Shown: one piece after another, positions 49,140 to 58,418 of the stretch | How the letters are laid out: each line of letters starts with the position of its first letter | How positions within the stretch are numbered: position 1 is the first letter of the stretch | NCBI GenBank assembly: GCA_006503475.1 | Contig: RSEH01000152.1 | Location: 1 to 64,000, forward strand | Direction of reading: 5' to 3' | Length of the DNA: 64,000 nucleotides | Source: Stentor roeselii | Taxonomy: Eukaryota; Ciliophora; Heterotrichea; Heterotrichida; Stentoridae | Made by a program: the position numbers and the translations under genes | The notes under the pieces: model-generated | Databases searched by the model: none | What the model was told of the DNA's origin: nothing | What the model saw: the letters and a program-made list of their open reading frames with translations, nothing else

Positions 49140-49715
49140 CTAGTTTTTTTTACTTAATAAATCAAAGCTGACTTGACTTCCTCTCCCCACCCTTGACCCA
49201 GGACTGAGCAGGTTTCCAAATCCTTCAAGACTGTCTTTTTTAACCATAGCTTTCAGACTTCTGTCAGTATTGATTTCTTTTATTTTATCAACTAAAAACT
49301 TAGAAAGACTGAACATTGGAGTTGGAGGCTGAGGAGCTGCAGGTTCAATGTTAACGATTTCAAGGTTTTTAAGAGCAATTGTGTTTTTTCTGATGAATTT
49401 CTTGGATTCTTCTGGTAACTCCTCGATTTCCTCTGTTTCGTCTAGAAAACTGTCTTCGACCTCGTTGAATTCATCGGAAAGGTTGGGAAAGCTTCTTTCA
49501 TTTACGTTCTAAATAAGTTTTACTTTAGAAAGCTTTTCCCAGCATTTTCGAATATCTTCGAAAGCATCTTCTGGGTCGCCTCTGACTCTGAAAGTGTATT
49601 TTTCATAGTTTGTTCTTATGATAAGCATTTTAAGCAAGTAATTTTTGTCATGTTTGTTGATAGAACTATTATCTTCTGGATAACTAGATTTCTCTCTAGA
49701 AGAGACACATCCCAT
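49140..49715 (-). CDS. Putative N-myristoylated small protein, two exons (about 186 aa)
   Basis: Exon 1 starts at 49715, giving MGCVSSREKSSYPEDNSS, an acylation signal like that of the protein at 44982, and runs through YTFRVRGDPEDAFEDIRK to KLSK. A 15-nt intron (49509-49523, GTAAAACTTATTTAG) removes the stop that would end it. Exon 2 has no own ATG and codes NVNERSFPNLSDEFNEVEDS, an acidic stretch, then PAAPQPPTPMFSLSKF, and ends LLSKKN at TAG 49140-49142. The spliced frame is open throughout and codon use is normal. No domain recognised. It is probably a small membrane-tethered adaptor. Confidence 0.75.
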
Positions 49716-49742
49716 TTTTACTAGAGTTGAATGATTATGCAT

Positions 49743-50080
49743 AGAATGAAATACTATGGATAGGGTTTATTTTAATTTTTATGGTTTAAAGTATTTTAAA
49801 ATACAAAATTTTTTCATATTGAAGTTTTCTATTGAATATCAACATTATGAATATTTTAGATGCTAAGAATGATTTGATTGATATTCTCAAGTTTCTTTTC
49901 ACTCAAAATAAATGTAAGAAAATATAAACATTTAAAATATTTCTTCGTATCTTTAAACATTAAAATTTCTCAAAAGTGATTATTCTTACATCTATTAACC
50001 TAAAACACCTTTTTATAACTTCTTTGTATTTAAAAAAATCATATTTAAGAAATTCTGAGAAGTAAAGATTAGACTAGGTT
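49743..50080. other. Intergenic, AT-rich, no gene seen
   Basis: Plain AT-rich spacer between two minus-strand genes, without open frames or recognised RNA genes. Confidence 0.5.
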
Positions 50081-50536
50081 TTAACAGAATTTGACTCCTG
50101 TTTGAATTTTGAATTTTTTTTCTTCATCAATGAGATTCACTGTTTCAATGTCTTCGAATCTTACTTCACTCGGTGTTACAACGTCAAATTCTTCTAAAGC
50201 CCTTGAAAAAACCTGAAGATCAATATTTTTGTTTTGATTTTCTTTTTCAAAATAACTAATCAGTTGCTTATGCATATTGTGATGCAGCTTCAACTGAGAG
50301 AGTTGCCGAAAAGCTTCCTGGCAACCAGAATATTGGCAGGTGTAAGGCTTGGTCCCTTCGTGGATAAACATGTGCTCTCTCATGTTTTGCTTGGTAGACA
50401 GGCCTTTACTGCAAACAGGACAGAAAAAATTTTTCATTCCTAAATGAAAACTTTCTAAGTGTCTCTTCAAATTGAATTTATTTGAAAAAGACTTCAAACA
50501 TCCTTCGTAATTACATGAAAATCGTGAATGCTCCAT
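50081..50536 (-). CDS. C2H2 zinc-finger protein (151 aa)
   Basis: Three clean fingers lie in the first 95 residues: FSCNYEGCLKSFSNKFNLKR with HLESFH; FFCPVCSKGLSTKQNMREH with MFIH; YTCQYSGCQEAFRQLSQLKL with HHNMH. Two have the C-x4-C spacing of TFIIIA and Zic-type fingers, and linkers of the TKPY type join them, so it is likely a sequence-specific DNA- or RNA-binding protein. The C-terminal 55 residues are acidic and unstructured (EEFDVVTPSEVRFEDIETV), perhaps an activation region. It starts at MEHSRFSC and is preceded by ATATATAATAAATTTT in gene sense. Confidence 0.88.
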   Translation of the reverse strand: MEHSRFSCNYEGCLKSFSNKFNLKRHLESFHLGMKNFFCPVCSKGLSTKQNMREHMFIHEGTKPYTCQYSGCQEAFRQLSQLKLHHNMHKQLISYFEKENQNKNIDLQVFSRALEEFDVVTPSEVRFEDIETVNLIDEEKKFKIQTGVKFC

Positions 50537-51091
50537 AAAATTTATTATATATCAATGGCAAATAACATTTTACTATGTTTAAATCTAAAAATTCGTAATA
50601 TTTGGATTAATTTCTTGTAAAAATATTCAAGAAAATGAAAAAGTGATTTGTTAATATGAAAAACGGATATTTGTTACCAATACTAAAATGATTAAATATT
50701 AAAGGATCATTGATAGTACTAGAATCATAATGAATTCTCTGATAATATTAAGATAGAGTAAGTGATAGTCCCCAAATTTTTTGTCATAGTTTAAATTTTT
50801 TGATTGGGAAAGTGAAACTTGTTAAATTAGCATCCTTTTTAAATTCGATGTACTATCAAGGCTTTTCCTAAACTTTACATGAACATCATCTAAAAACATA
50901 AAATCCTTCGAAACTTCTTCCTTCATAAAAAATTTATTAATCAACCTTAAAACTACCTCCTTAATTCCAAAGCCTATATTCCACCTTAACAATTTTCCAA
51001 CAACCAAAAAACTCAAAAAAAATCTTCAAAATCCTTCCAAATCAAATAATTTTTTAATTCTGAATTCAACTCGACCCATCATCGAATAAAA
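50537..51091. other. Divergent intergenic, C/A-rich before the plus-strand gene
   Basis: Plain AT-rich DNA to about 50830, then C/A-rich plus-strand DNA (50860-51090) leading to the ATG at 51092. A minus-strand open stretch of about 64 codons at 50822-51016 has no coding features. Confidence 0.5.
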
Positions 51092-52675
51092 ATGAGTCGA
51101 TGCATGCAACAATGGGAGCTGAAACAAAAGCAAAAGATCCACGACAAAAAGATAAAAAATGCAAAATCAACAATAAAAAACCCGAAGTCAATAATAATCG
51201 AGGTAGAAGACCAAGACCTTTCCTCTTGTGAGACCCAAGACCTTTCAAACATATTAAAAAAGTATTCCTTGCAGCAGCATTACAAGAAACTGACAGAAAT
51301 GGGTGAGACGATCACTTCACTTCAACAAAAAACAACTCAAGACATGGACGATCTCTGTGAAAACTTAAAAATTCTTCCAGGCCAGCGGGCGAAGTTCAAC
51401 AAGTTGATCCGTGACATAAATTCTCCTCAACTGGAAGTGACTCGAAACCATTCAATCTATAAAGAAAAGCCGCAAAGTAACTCGACCAAGTCCACAAAAG
51501 ACCGCTACACAGACCACGAAGACGCTTTAGGTCTATGCACAGCAGAAGCATCAGCCACTGACATCGACCAAGAGAACCTAAAGCTAAAGCAAGAGCTTGA
51601 AGAAGCGATGCTAAAAATCAAAGAACTCGAAACTCAACTAAACGACTCAGACTCTCCAAAGATCTTAAAAAAACCTACAAAAAAAATAGAAGAACTTCCT
51701 ATTGAAGAGAAAAAACTCGACCCATTCGAGCCTCTTCCTGAGATTGAAAAAAAAAACAATGAAGTAGGAGTTTCTTACGACTCAAGCAAACTAAGAAGCA
51801 CTCTTCATCACATTGACTTAGAAGAAATGTCAAGAGCTCTTGCAAAGGTCGTCGTTAAAATCGTCATTCATGGAATGGAAGTCGAAAAAAATCGCAATCT
51901 CGGACCAGACCTCAGAGAAAGTCTTGCAAGTCTTCCTGACCTTTACGAAGACTACAAAAAAGATACTGTTAAGTCAAAAAGTTCTCTTCTTTCCTCAATC
52001 GGGACTTATTCAATGGACTACTCGTTGGACTCAGTACATCCTATAGTCGAACTCAGTCAAATCACAGAAAAAAGCTTTGAAGGGTCACCCGCTAAAGGCT
52101 TTGTTGAAGCTGGAGATGTTAAAGTCCCGAAAGATATTCAAGAAGTTTTTAATGTTCAGTTCGATGACTACAACTGTTTTGCTGGAATTCCTCCGAATGA
52201 AGAAGAAATTTATAACTTCTGTAAAAATGTCATCGCTCGTAGTAGAATGGAAAAAGAAGTAAGTATTTTGTGTCTGATTTACATGGAACGGTTCATTGAA
52301 AAGACAGGGATTTACGTCAGTGAAAAAAATTGGAAAAAGTTGCTTTTTATGTGTCTTGTCCTTGCTAGTAAGATTTGGGATGATGAGTCTTATGAAAATG
52401 TCCACTTTGCACAGGTTTTCAGCATTATTACATTGAGAGAGATAAATGCTATGGAACTTGTATTTTTAAGCATGATTGATTATGAGGTCAATATTAAGAA
52501 CAGTGATTATGCGAAGTATTATTTTATTTTAAGGACTTGTGCACAGAAGAATAATAAAAGCTTTCCGTTGAAACCACTTGATGTTGACCTTGTTCTTAAA
52601 TTGCAGCATAATTCTAATAATGCTGAAGTTGCTTTGAAGGAAAAAATGAGTGATGCTTTAACTAAGACTATGTAG
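51092..52675 (+). CDS. SAM-domain plus cyclin Y-like fusion protein (527 aa)
   Basis: A SAM-type helical bundle lies at about residues 48-108 (LSNILKKYSLQQHYKKLTEM, and LKILPGQRAKFNKLIRDI as the last helix). A coiled coil follows at about 155-185. The cyclin box is at about 350-490: ARSRMEKEVSILCLIYMERF, KTGIYVSEKNWKKLLFMC, LVLASKIWDDESYENVHFA, REINAMELVFLSMIDYEV and YAKYYFILR. The wording is specific to cyclin Y, which activates CDK14/16/PFTAIRE-type kinases and is tied to membrane and Wnt-type signalling in animals. Animal cyclin Y has no SAM domain. SAM could add oligomerisation or targeting. Single exon, TAG stop, C/A-rich 5' flank. Confidence 0.88.
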   Translation: MSRCMQQWELKQKQKIHDKKIKNAKSTIKNPKSIIIEVEDQDLSSCETQDLSNILKKYSLQQHYKKLTEMGETITSLQQKTTQDMDDLCENLKILPGQRAKFNKLIRDINSPQLEVTRNHSIYKEKPQSNSTKSTKDRYTDHEDALGLCTAEASATDIDQENLKLKQELEEAMLKIKELETQLNDSDSPKILKKPTKKIEELPIEEKKLDPFEPLPEIEKKNNEVGVSYDSSKLRSTLHHIDLEEMSRALAKVVVKIVIHGMEVEKNRNLGPDLRESLASLPDLYEDYKKDTVKSKSSLLSSIGTYSMDYSLDSVHPIVELSQITEKSFEGSPAKGFVEAGDVKVPKDIQEVFNVQFDDYNCFAGIPPNEEEIYNFCKNVIARSRMEKEVSILCLIYMERFIEKTGIYVSEKNWKKLLFMCLVLASKIWDDESYENVHFAQVFSIITLREINAMELVFLSMIDYEVNIKNSDYAKYYFILRTCAQKNNKSFPLKPLDVDLVLKLQHNSNNAEVALKEKMSDALTKTM

Positions 52676-52693
52676 TTAATTTTTAAGTATCTA

Positions 52694-52975
52694 AATTAAG
52701 TTTCAAATCTGGATCGAAACCGCTGCAGTATTCTTTGATTGTATACTTTTGAAAATTCGACTTCTGTCTTTAAAACGAACTCATTGATACCAATACCACT
52801 TGGCCTGCCCCAGTCGTAAGTGTATCCAAGCCCGGTCCAAGCGTTATTTTTAAGGTTTCGGTATTTTCGTAGTTAAACTTCCAAGTCCTGCACATTCAGG
52901 TGAAATGCTCATTTGATATGTTTGTCTCGTCCTCTCCAAGTTGAACTACTTCTTCGTCTTCTGATTATTCAAAGT
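52694..52975 (-). pseudogene. Decayed copy of the adjacent secreted-protein gene
   Basis: On the minus strand it matches the last 100 codons of the intact gene at 53426-54253. Shared blocks include GCCCCAGTC, AAGTGTA and CCGGTCCAAGCG against CCAGTCCAAGG, and the coded words SEF, YTYDWG, WTGLGY and GEGK. Frameshifts and stops break it and the 5' two thirds are gone. Similarity past 52975 to about 53120 is faint. It is a remnant of a tandem duplication just downstream of the intact copy. Confidence 0.75.
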
Positions 52976-53425
52976 TCTTAAAAATTATTATCAGAATATC
53001 TCGTTTTATTGACTCATCTTTCGAAAGTTCAGATGTTTGAGCAACTATAATCTTAGCACCCTTGGAAGCTATACAAGCTGTATGTTAGTATTCTCATAAG
53101 ATCTGGGACGATGAGCTTTATATAAAATGACATTTTTAAAAGGTTTTAAGAATTTAATGAATGTAGAGATGCATAAATTTAACTTATTTTTATATGATAG
53201 ACTTTGTGGTTAGTATCAAGAATAGTTACTTATATAAAGAATAATGTATTATAGGATACTTATCAAAAAGAATAATAAATCTTTGGTTGAACCAATTGTT
53301 TTGATATTATTCATAAATACATAATAATTCTAAAATTCTTACTATTCTTGTGGGAAATACGTTTCATTAAGGAACGTGTAAATTGACACTATATAAAATA
53401 TTCTAACTACTCAATTTAGTAATTC
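52976..53425. other. Intergenic, AT-rich
   Basis: Between the relic and the intact secreted-protein gene. Perhaps a few more decayed bases of the relic up to about 53120; otherwise no gene or RNA seen. Confidence 0.45.
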
Positions 53426-54253
53426 TTAAGCATCTTGATTATCTTGCAAGAATGCTGGAGTTCGGCTATCGCAGTACTCATCAATTGTATATCTTCTATA
53501 AACGGTGATTTCAGCTCCTGATTTTAAAATGAACTCACTGAGTCCAACTCCATCTGTACTGCTGCCCCAGTCATAAGTGTACCCGAGCCCAGTCCAAGGA
53601 TAATTTCTCAAAGTTTCAGTACTTCCGTAGTTATATCCCCAAGTTCTGCACATCCAGATGAAATGCTCATTTGCTACGTTTATCTTTCCTTCTCCAAGCT
53701 GAATAACTTCTTCGTCGTCTGATGGGCAGTACCAAGGTGCATCTGGCTTAGTTGAACGAGCATTCGTCACTGGAATTTCAGACACACACTGACTATCATA
53801 AATCTCTGGATCAGGGCATGGTCTGAACAACATAGAAATATCAGTATAAATCTCATAAATAGTATCAATCGGTTTATTTGGTGGAAGACCCAAAAGTTGA
53901 AGAACTCTTTTTGTTTTAGATTCAATAGTCGATTGACTGCAGGCATCTTTAAGTTCAGGATAGACTGTATACCATCCTTCTCTATCAGTTTTCACGACGT
54001 CGCCTTCAATCTTATTAAAACGACTGGATAACTCAGCACGAACAAGAAGAATCTTTCCTGTTGAATCGAATGATAAAGTATCATCTCCCGGTCGAATTGC
54101 TCTTAAAGTATGTACCTCTTCTTGCCTCGATGGGTACTTGGCATTGTTAAGAGCCTTTGCGTAGTTCAAACAGTCAACATCTCCATTACAATCTTCACCG
54201 TAGGAGGCGACATGAATAAAAACTAGCGAGAGTTGAACTAAATAGTAAAGCAT
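53426..54253 (-). CDS. Secreted protein of unknown function (275 aa)
   Basis: A signal peptide (MLYYLVQLSLVFIHVASYGE) is followed by Cys-containing globular sequence. The block HTLRAIRPGDDTLSFDSTGK with ILLVRAELSSRF, the segment LLGLPPNKPIDTIYEIY, MLFRPCPDPEIYDSQC, and the C-terminal YPWTGLGYTYDWGSSTDG with GLSEFILKSG are compact and look like an extracellular enzyme or binding domain. I recall similar wording in bacterial secreted hypothetical proteins, but cannot name a family. Seven or more cysteines suggest disulphides. No transmembrane tail is present. A broken paralogue lies directly downstream. Confidence 0.7.
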   Translation of the reverse strand: MLYYLVQLSLVFIHVASYGEDCNGDVDCLNYAKALNNAKYPSRQEEVHTLRAIRPGDDTLSFDSTGKILLVRAELSSRFNKIEGDVVKTDREGWYTVYPELKDACSQSTIESKTKRVLQLLGLPPNKPIDTIYEIYTDISMLFRPCPDPEIYDSQCVSEIPVTNARSTKPDAPWYCPSDDEEVIQLGEGKINVANEHFIWMCRTWGYNYGSTETLRNYPWTGLGYTYDWGSSTDGVGLSEFILKSGAEITVYRRYTIDEYCDSRTPAFLQDNQDA

Positions 54254-54500
54254 TTATAAAACGGATATGGTTCCATTAAAATTTTGATATAAATGTTTTG
54301 TCTTCGTAAAGTATAAGTATTTTTAGAATTTCTCCTGAATTATATGAAATATGAAAAATTTTTACTTAATAATTATTTTATTATATAGAAACTAAGACTT
54401 ACAATTTAAATGGATTTATTTTGGATTATTTTTGAATCATCAAGTGACATAATTGAAAGTTTCGTTATACAAGACAAGATTTCCTTAAATAATATAAACA

Positions 54501-55685
54501 TTACTGCAATTCCGACTTCTTCTTATTAAATGAAATCCCAGTTTGAATCTCTTTAAAAACTCCCATCGACTCCGACCTATTTTTCCTGATTTTTCCCGAT
54601 CGAATCCTTTTAATTTCTTCTCTACAACCAGAATAAACCGCTTTAGTTTTCGCTTCTTTCGAGCAGTTTTCTTTCTTCGCCACAAAAGAAAGATTTCTTT
54701 TAATAACTTTTCCAATTTTCACCCGATTCACTTGACATTCCTTTCTGATCCTTTCCACAACTTTCGACTGAGAATCAAAAAAGTTCAAAGAAAGAGTTTC
54801 AGCAAATCGAAAAACTTTCAAAAAATCGATTTTTCCAGCACCTTTCATGGCAAGTCCAGTGAAAAACAAGGAAGTTAAGTAATTTAAAACCTTTTCCCAA
54901 ATAGAATCCTTTGAAATTTCTGCATAAATCCCTGAAGCCCTGATTAAATTACAGGCCTGGCTGGTACTTCCCTGATAAAAACTTTCAAATTCAAGGTCAA
55001 AAGTCCAGTCAGGAAAGTTTAAAAGTCCAAGCATGGACCTCATTTTCATCTTTTTCATAACTTTTTTATCAACAAATCCAGAAACTTCCTCTAAAACCGG
55101 AGCAGCTCTTTTAAGTAAAACAATTTTTCCACTTTTTTTTAACTTTTCATTGATTTTCGTTATTTTCCTCTGAACTGCTTTTGAAGTGTTTTTAATGCAA
55201 AGACCTGAAAGTTTTTCACTTATTTGAAGAACTTCTAGAGCTTTAAGGAATTTGTTTTGTTTTAAAAGAAGGCTGGTGTATTGAAGGGAAAGCTTGCTGA
55301 CGAAGTTTAGAGTTGAAATGCTGAGGTCTTGATTTTCTGTGAATTTTGGAAGAAATTCAGATGACCGCGCATTGAAAAAACAGGCGTCGAAATAATTTTC
55401 AGCTTTTTTTAGGTCTTGTAGTCTGAATGTTAAGTACTGGGTGAGGGTGAAGGCGATGTTGTTGAGAACTGAAATTATTAGGTGCTTTTTTATGTACCCG
55501 CCTTGTGTGCTCAGAGATTCAAGAAGACTTTCGCATTGTTTTAAATGAAGAAAGGCTTCTTGGAAGAGATGCTTTGATATCAGGGATAATGCGTGGGTCT
55601 CGTAGTTGGACACCAGAGCTGGAATCATGTCTTCTGTGATTCGGTCTGTTGAGTCGCTTAGTTCGGTTTGTATGGTGTTTTGCAT
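54501..55685 (-). CDS. TPR-like helical protein, paralogue of 57004-58203 (394 aa)
   Basis: Starting at the ATG of MQNTIQTELSDSTDRITEDM (55685) leaves a 12-bp spacer to the divergent gene. An upstream ATG (55721) would overlap that gene and is disfavoured. The first 170 residues are TPR-like helix pairs (ALVSNYETHALSLISKHLFQ, EAFLHLKQCESLLESL). A conserved second region (FPDWTFDLEFESFYQG, IWEKVLNYLTSLFFTGLAMK) has counterparts in the gene at 57004-58203: WNFETL, and MIEKILFQVAGHFFLGNLLK. The C-terminus is very basic and likely disordered. Same length as its relative. It is probably a ciliate-expanded adaptor family, function unknown. Confidence 0.7.
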   Translation of the reverse strand: MQNTIQTELSDSTDRITEDMIPALVSNYETHALSLISKHLFQEAFLHLKQCESLLESLSTQGGYIKKHLIISVLNNIAFTLTQYLTFRLQDLKKAENYFDACFFNARSSEFLPKFTENQDLSISTLNFVSKLSLQYTSLLLKQNKFLKALEVLQISEKLSGLCIKNTSKAVQRKITKINEKLKKSGKIVLLKRAAPVLEEVSGFVDKKVMKKMKMRSMLGLLNFPDWTFDLEFESFYQGSTSQACNLIRASGIYAEISKDSIWEKVLNYLTSLFFTGLAMKGAGKIDFLKVFRFAETLSLNFFDSQSKVVERIRKECQVNRVKIGKVIKRNLSFVAKKENCSKEAKTKAVYSGCREEIKRIRSGKIRKNRSESMGVFKEIQTGISFNKKKSELQ

Positions 55686-55697
55686 TTCGTTATTATA
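55686..55697. promoter_or_regulatory. 12-bp divergent spacer with TTATTATA
   Basis: TTCGTTATTATA fills the gap between the ATG at 55685 (minus) and the ATG at 55698 (plus). TTATTATA recurs next to starts at 3201 and 21850. It is a candidate bidirectional core promoter, inferred from position only. Confidence 0.4.
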
Positions 55698-56267
55698 ATG
55701 AATCTGACCGACCTTCCGCAAGTTGAAGTGCTTCGACCCTTAAAATACATGAGAGCCAGCCCCTTACCCAAGTCAATAAAATTTCCAAGCAGTTCATCTC
55801 ACGAAAAAATGTTAAAACATCTCAAAAAATTAATTTCCAAACAAATCCGAATCCACAAAAAAGCCTCTAGCATCATAGACGACATCCCTCCAGACTCCTT
55901 TCAAAGTTCCTTAAAATTTCCGATTCGAACCTCTCGTTTATCCCCTCATCTCTCAAAACTTCCAAAGTTAGAGCCTCTTCCATCTCAAACCCCTCAACCC
56001 CGTTTAAAAAAATCATTAAAAAAGGCATGCGAGCCGTTGATGCAAGATTCAAATCCAATAACAGTTTTAAAAGTATATCAAAAAAAGCTTCAAAATCGTA
56101 AAGAAAATCAAAAAATCTCAAAAAAACACGTAGAAATCGGAATCGACACTAGAGAAATCTCATCATTCGACGAAGAAACGAAAGACGACATGAAAGCAAT
56201 GGGCTGGACAATAAAAGAACTTGAAGACTACCTTCCAAGAGTTCCAAAGATCGCACTGATTAATTAA
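55698..56267 (+). CDS. Basic, Ser/Pro-rich orphan protein (189 aa)
   Basis: It starts MNLTDLPQVEVLRPLKYMR. The first 130 residues are basic and rich in Ser, Pro and Lys, with little predicted fold. A helical stretch follows (TVLKVYQKKLQNRKENQK). The last 30 residues contain an acidic helix and KDDMKAMGWTIKELEDYLPR, which looks like a short docking motif. No known domain. The stop codon is 3 bp before the ATG of the next gene. Confidence 0.6.
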   Translation: MNLTDLPQVEVLRPLKYMRASPLPKSIKFPSSSSHEKMLKHLKKLISKQIRIHKKASSIIDDIPPDSFQSSLKFPIRTSRLSPHLSKLPKLEPLPSQTPQPRLKKSLKKACEPLMQDSNPITVLKVYQKKLQNRKENQKISKKHVEIGIDTREISSFDEETKDDMKAMGWTIKELEDYLPRVPKIALIN

Positions 56268-56270
56268 AAC

Positions 56271-56996
56271 ATGTCGCTTCAAGATCTTCTTTCAGCCTCA
56301 GGCGCTGAAATCTTAGACACAAGTGGCAGAAAGATGTAAGAAAAAGTCAGAAAAGCAGAAACAATTCAGCAAAAAATCGACACAAGTCACCAAATTTCTT
56401 TTATTTTAAAGGAACTGAATGAACTTGAAGAAGATGAAAAGTCTGAATGGGTTGCAATGAGGAAGCTCATCGGGAATAAGTATTACAAGGCGAAGAACTA
56501 TGAAAAAGCGAAGGATTTTTACTTTGAAGCGATCACTGCCGCTGAGATAATCAAAGACCAGGACACGACAGTGACTGCCATGTGCAACATGTCAATGTGT
56601 CTTTTAAATCTACAGAATTTTTCATCGGCTCTTTCTATGTTGAATAAAGCTCTTGAATTACAACCGGCCAATCCTCTGATATTTGAGAAAAGAGCGAGAA
56701 TCTACTTATCTATGAACAGATTAGAACAGGCAGAAGTCGATATTCAATCAGGAAAAGAACTCAGTCAGTCAAAGTCAACAGACCTTAAATTCCAAGACCT
56801 TTCTGAAAAACTTAATACCGACAAAAAGAAACATAAAGAAATGTACCAAAAAATGATGAAAACTTCAAAAAAACAACAAGTTCATCTACCTTCTTGGATT
56901 AGTACTTTTCTTAAACCTGTTCTTTCTTTCATGTCGATTTTCGCGACTTTAAAAACTTTTTGCAACTGTCGAAGGAAAAAATCAAAAAAACTTTAA
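56271..56996 (+). CDS. TPR protein with hydrophobic basic tail (about 236 aa)
   Basis: Exon 1 (MSLQDLLSASGAEILDTSGR) ends at a 15-nt intron, GTAAGAAAAAGTCAG (56336-56350), that removes a TAA. Spliced, it enters the frame with KAETIQQKIDTSHQISF, then three TPR units: GNKYYKAKNYEKAKDFYFEA, CNMSMCLLNLQNFSSALSML and IFEKRARIYLSMNRLEQAEV. The C-terminal 35 residues are hydrophobic then basic (LKPVLSFMSIFATL, CNCRRKKSKKL), so it may be tail-anchored. TPR arrays of this type occur in Hsp90/Hsp70 cochaperones, but the carboxylate-clamp residues were not checked. The start is 3 bp after the previous stop, and the stop is 7 bp before the next start. Confidence 0.75.
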
Positions 56997-57003
56997 CTAA
57001 TAA

Positions 57004-58203
57004 ATGGAAGAGTCTGAAACTTTGATATCTGAAAGAGAAATTCCTAGAATGCTTGCAGAATATCAGGTATTTTCTTTAAACTGCATTTTGAATGGACAGC
57101 TTCAGCAAGGCTTTGAAATTTTGCAAAGAAGTTCAGAACTGATTCAAGCGGCTGTTTGTCAAGAGGCAGTAGTATCATCAGAGCTGATAATCCTAACAGA
57201 GCACACTCTGGCCTTTTATTATCACAGGTAAACATTAAGCAGTGTCGGGGATTCTGTGAACGAGGCGAACAGTCTTAGAAAAACAATGCATTTATTTAAA
57301 AACTACTTAAAATCCCTTCCGAATTCCTTCTTGTCTAAACCGAGTAACAGGATTTTCAAAGCGCGAATCTTGTTAAATTTGCACTTTCAGCTACTTGCAG
57401 CTTATTCGAAATTAGAGATGTTTGAAGAGGCTTTTGTCAATGCGAGATCGGCTTTAAGAAGATGTCAGAGCATTGTTCATAACACCCTGAGAGCATGTCA
57501 AGACCACCTTCAACGGCATAAAGCGATGAGTGCCTCTTCCGTAATTCCCAATCAGTCAAAAAACCCTCAGTACATCCTTCTCGAGTCACCTCATTACCAG
57601 TTATTTCACAATCTTGTACTTAAAGCAATTCCTATTCTTTTATTCCTCGATGAAAAAACAAGCTTTGTACCAAAAGTCACTCTTCCTCTTGAAAATGACG
57701 TAAAATTTGAAGACCTTACTAAAATTCAACCTTGGAACTTTGAGACCTTAGTTAAGGTGCCGGAAATGATGGAAGAACTGGAAAGGGACTTGATGATTGA
57801 AAAGATTCTTTTTCAGGTCGCTGGACATTTTTTTCTTGGAAATTTGTTGAAAAGAAGTAGAAATGAAGAGTCTAGGATTGAAGCGAAAATTATGATGAAA
57901 AGGGCTTGGAGTATTACGAAAACTTTCTTGCCTGTTGATTCTTCTATTTTTTTAACGGTTTTTAAAACGAGGGAAAAGAAGACTGTTGTTAATAGGATTA
58001 GAAGTATCAGCAGAATCAGGACTAGTGGGAAAAGTGTCAAGTGTGAACAGAGGTCGGCTAGTAGTAATAAGTTCAGGACTTCACCTTCTAAGAAGTTTAC
58101 TGAGACTTATAAGGAGATTAATGTCAATAAGGAGGAACAGGCTTCGGGAAATTTGGTTAGGAGGAAAATTGTAGGAAAGTTTAAGAAGATTAAACTTAAA
58201 TAA
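57004..58203 (+). CDS. TPR-like helical protein (394 aa), paralogue of 54501-55685
   Basis: Two exons are joined by a 15-nt intron (57228-57242, GTAAACATTAAGCAG) that removes the TAA after LAFYYHR. Exon 1 is MEESETLISEREIPRMLAEY and exon 2 continues SVGDSVNEANSLRKTMHLF. Helix pairs (LLNLHFQLLAAYSKLEMFEE, AFVNARSALRRCQS) are followed by the same central block as its paralogue (NFETLVKVPEMMEELERD, LFQVAGHFFLGNLLKRS). The C-terminal 100 residues are basic, disordered-looking and Ser/Arg-rich. Function unknown. It is the last of three closely packed plus-strand genes (gaps of 3 and 7 bp). Confidence 0.78.
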
Positions 58204-58418
58204 TGTATAATTGAAGTTTTTTTGGAAGAGTTGAGTGCTATAAAGATTTGGATTGTTTAGATTATTTCAGTGTTTAATAAGGTTTATTTTTGGTTAATTT
58301 AGACCTTTTATGATTTTATTAATTTTATCGAGGTTCTATAAATATCTAAATCCAATAAACTACTTACCAATCTAAATCCAAACTAAACCCTCAACACTTA
58401 ATTAATCTTAACTTAACC
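58204..58418. other. Convergent spacer with T/G to C/A switch
   Basis: T/G-rich to about 58330, then C/A-rich to the SIN3 stop at 58419. This is the pattern expected where two 3' flanks meet. It contains no gene. Confidence 0.5.
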
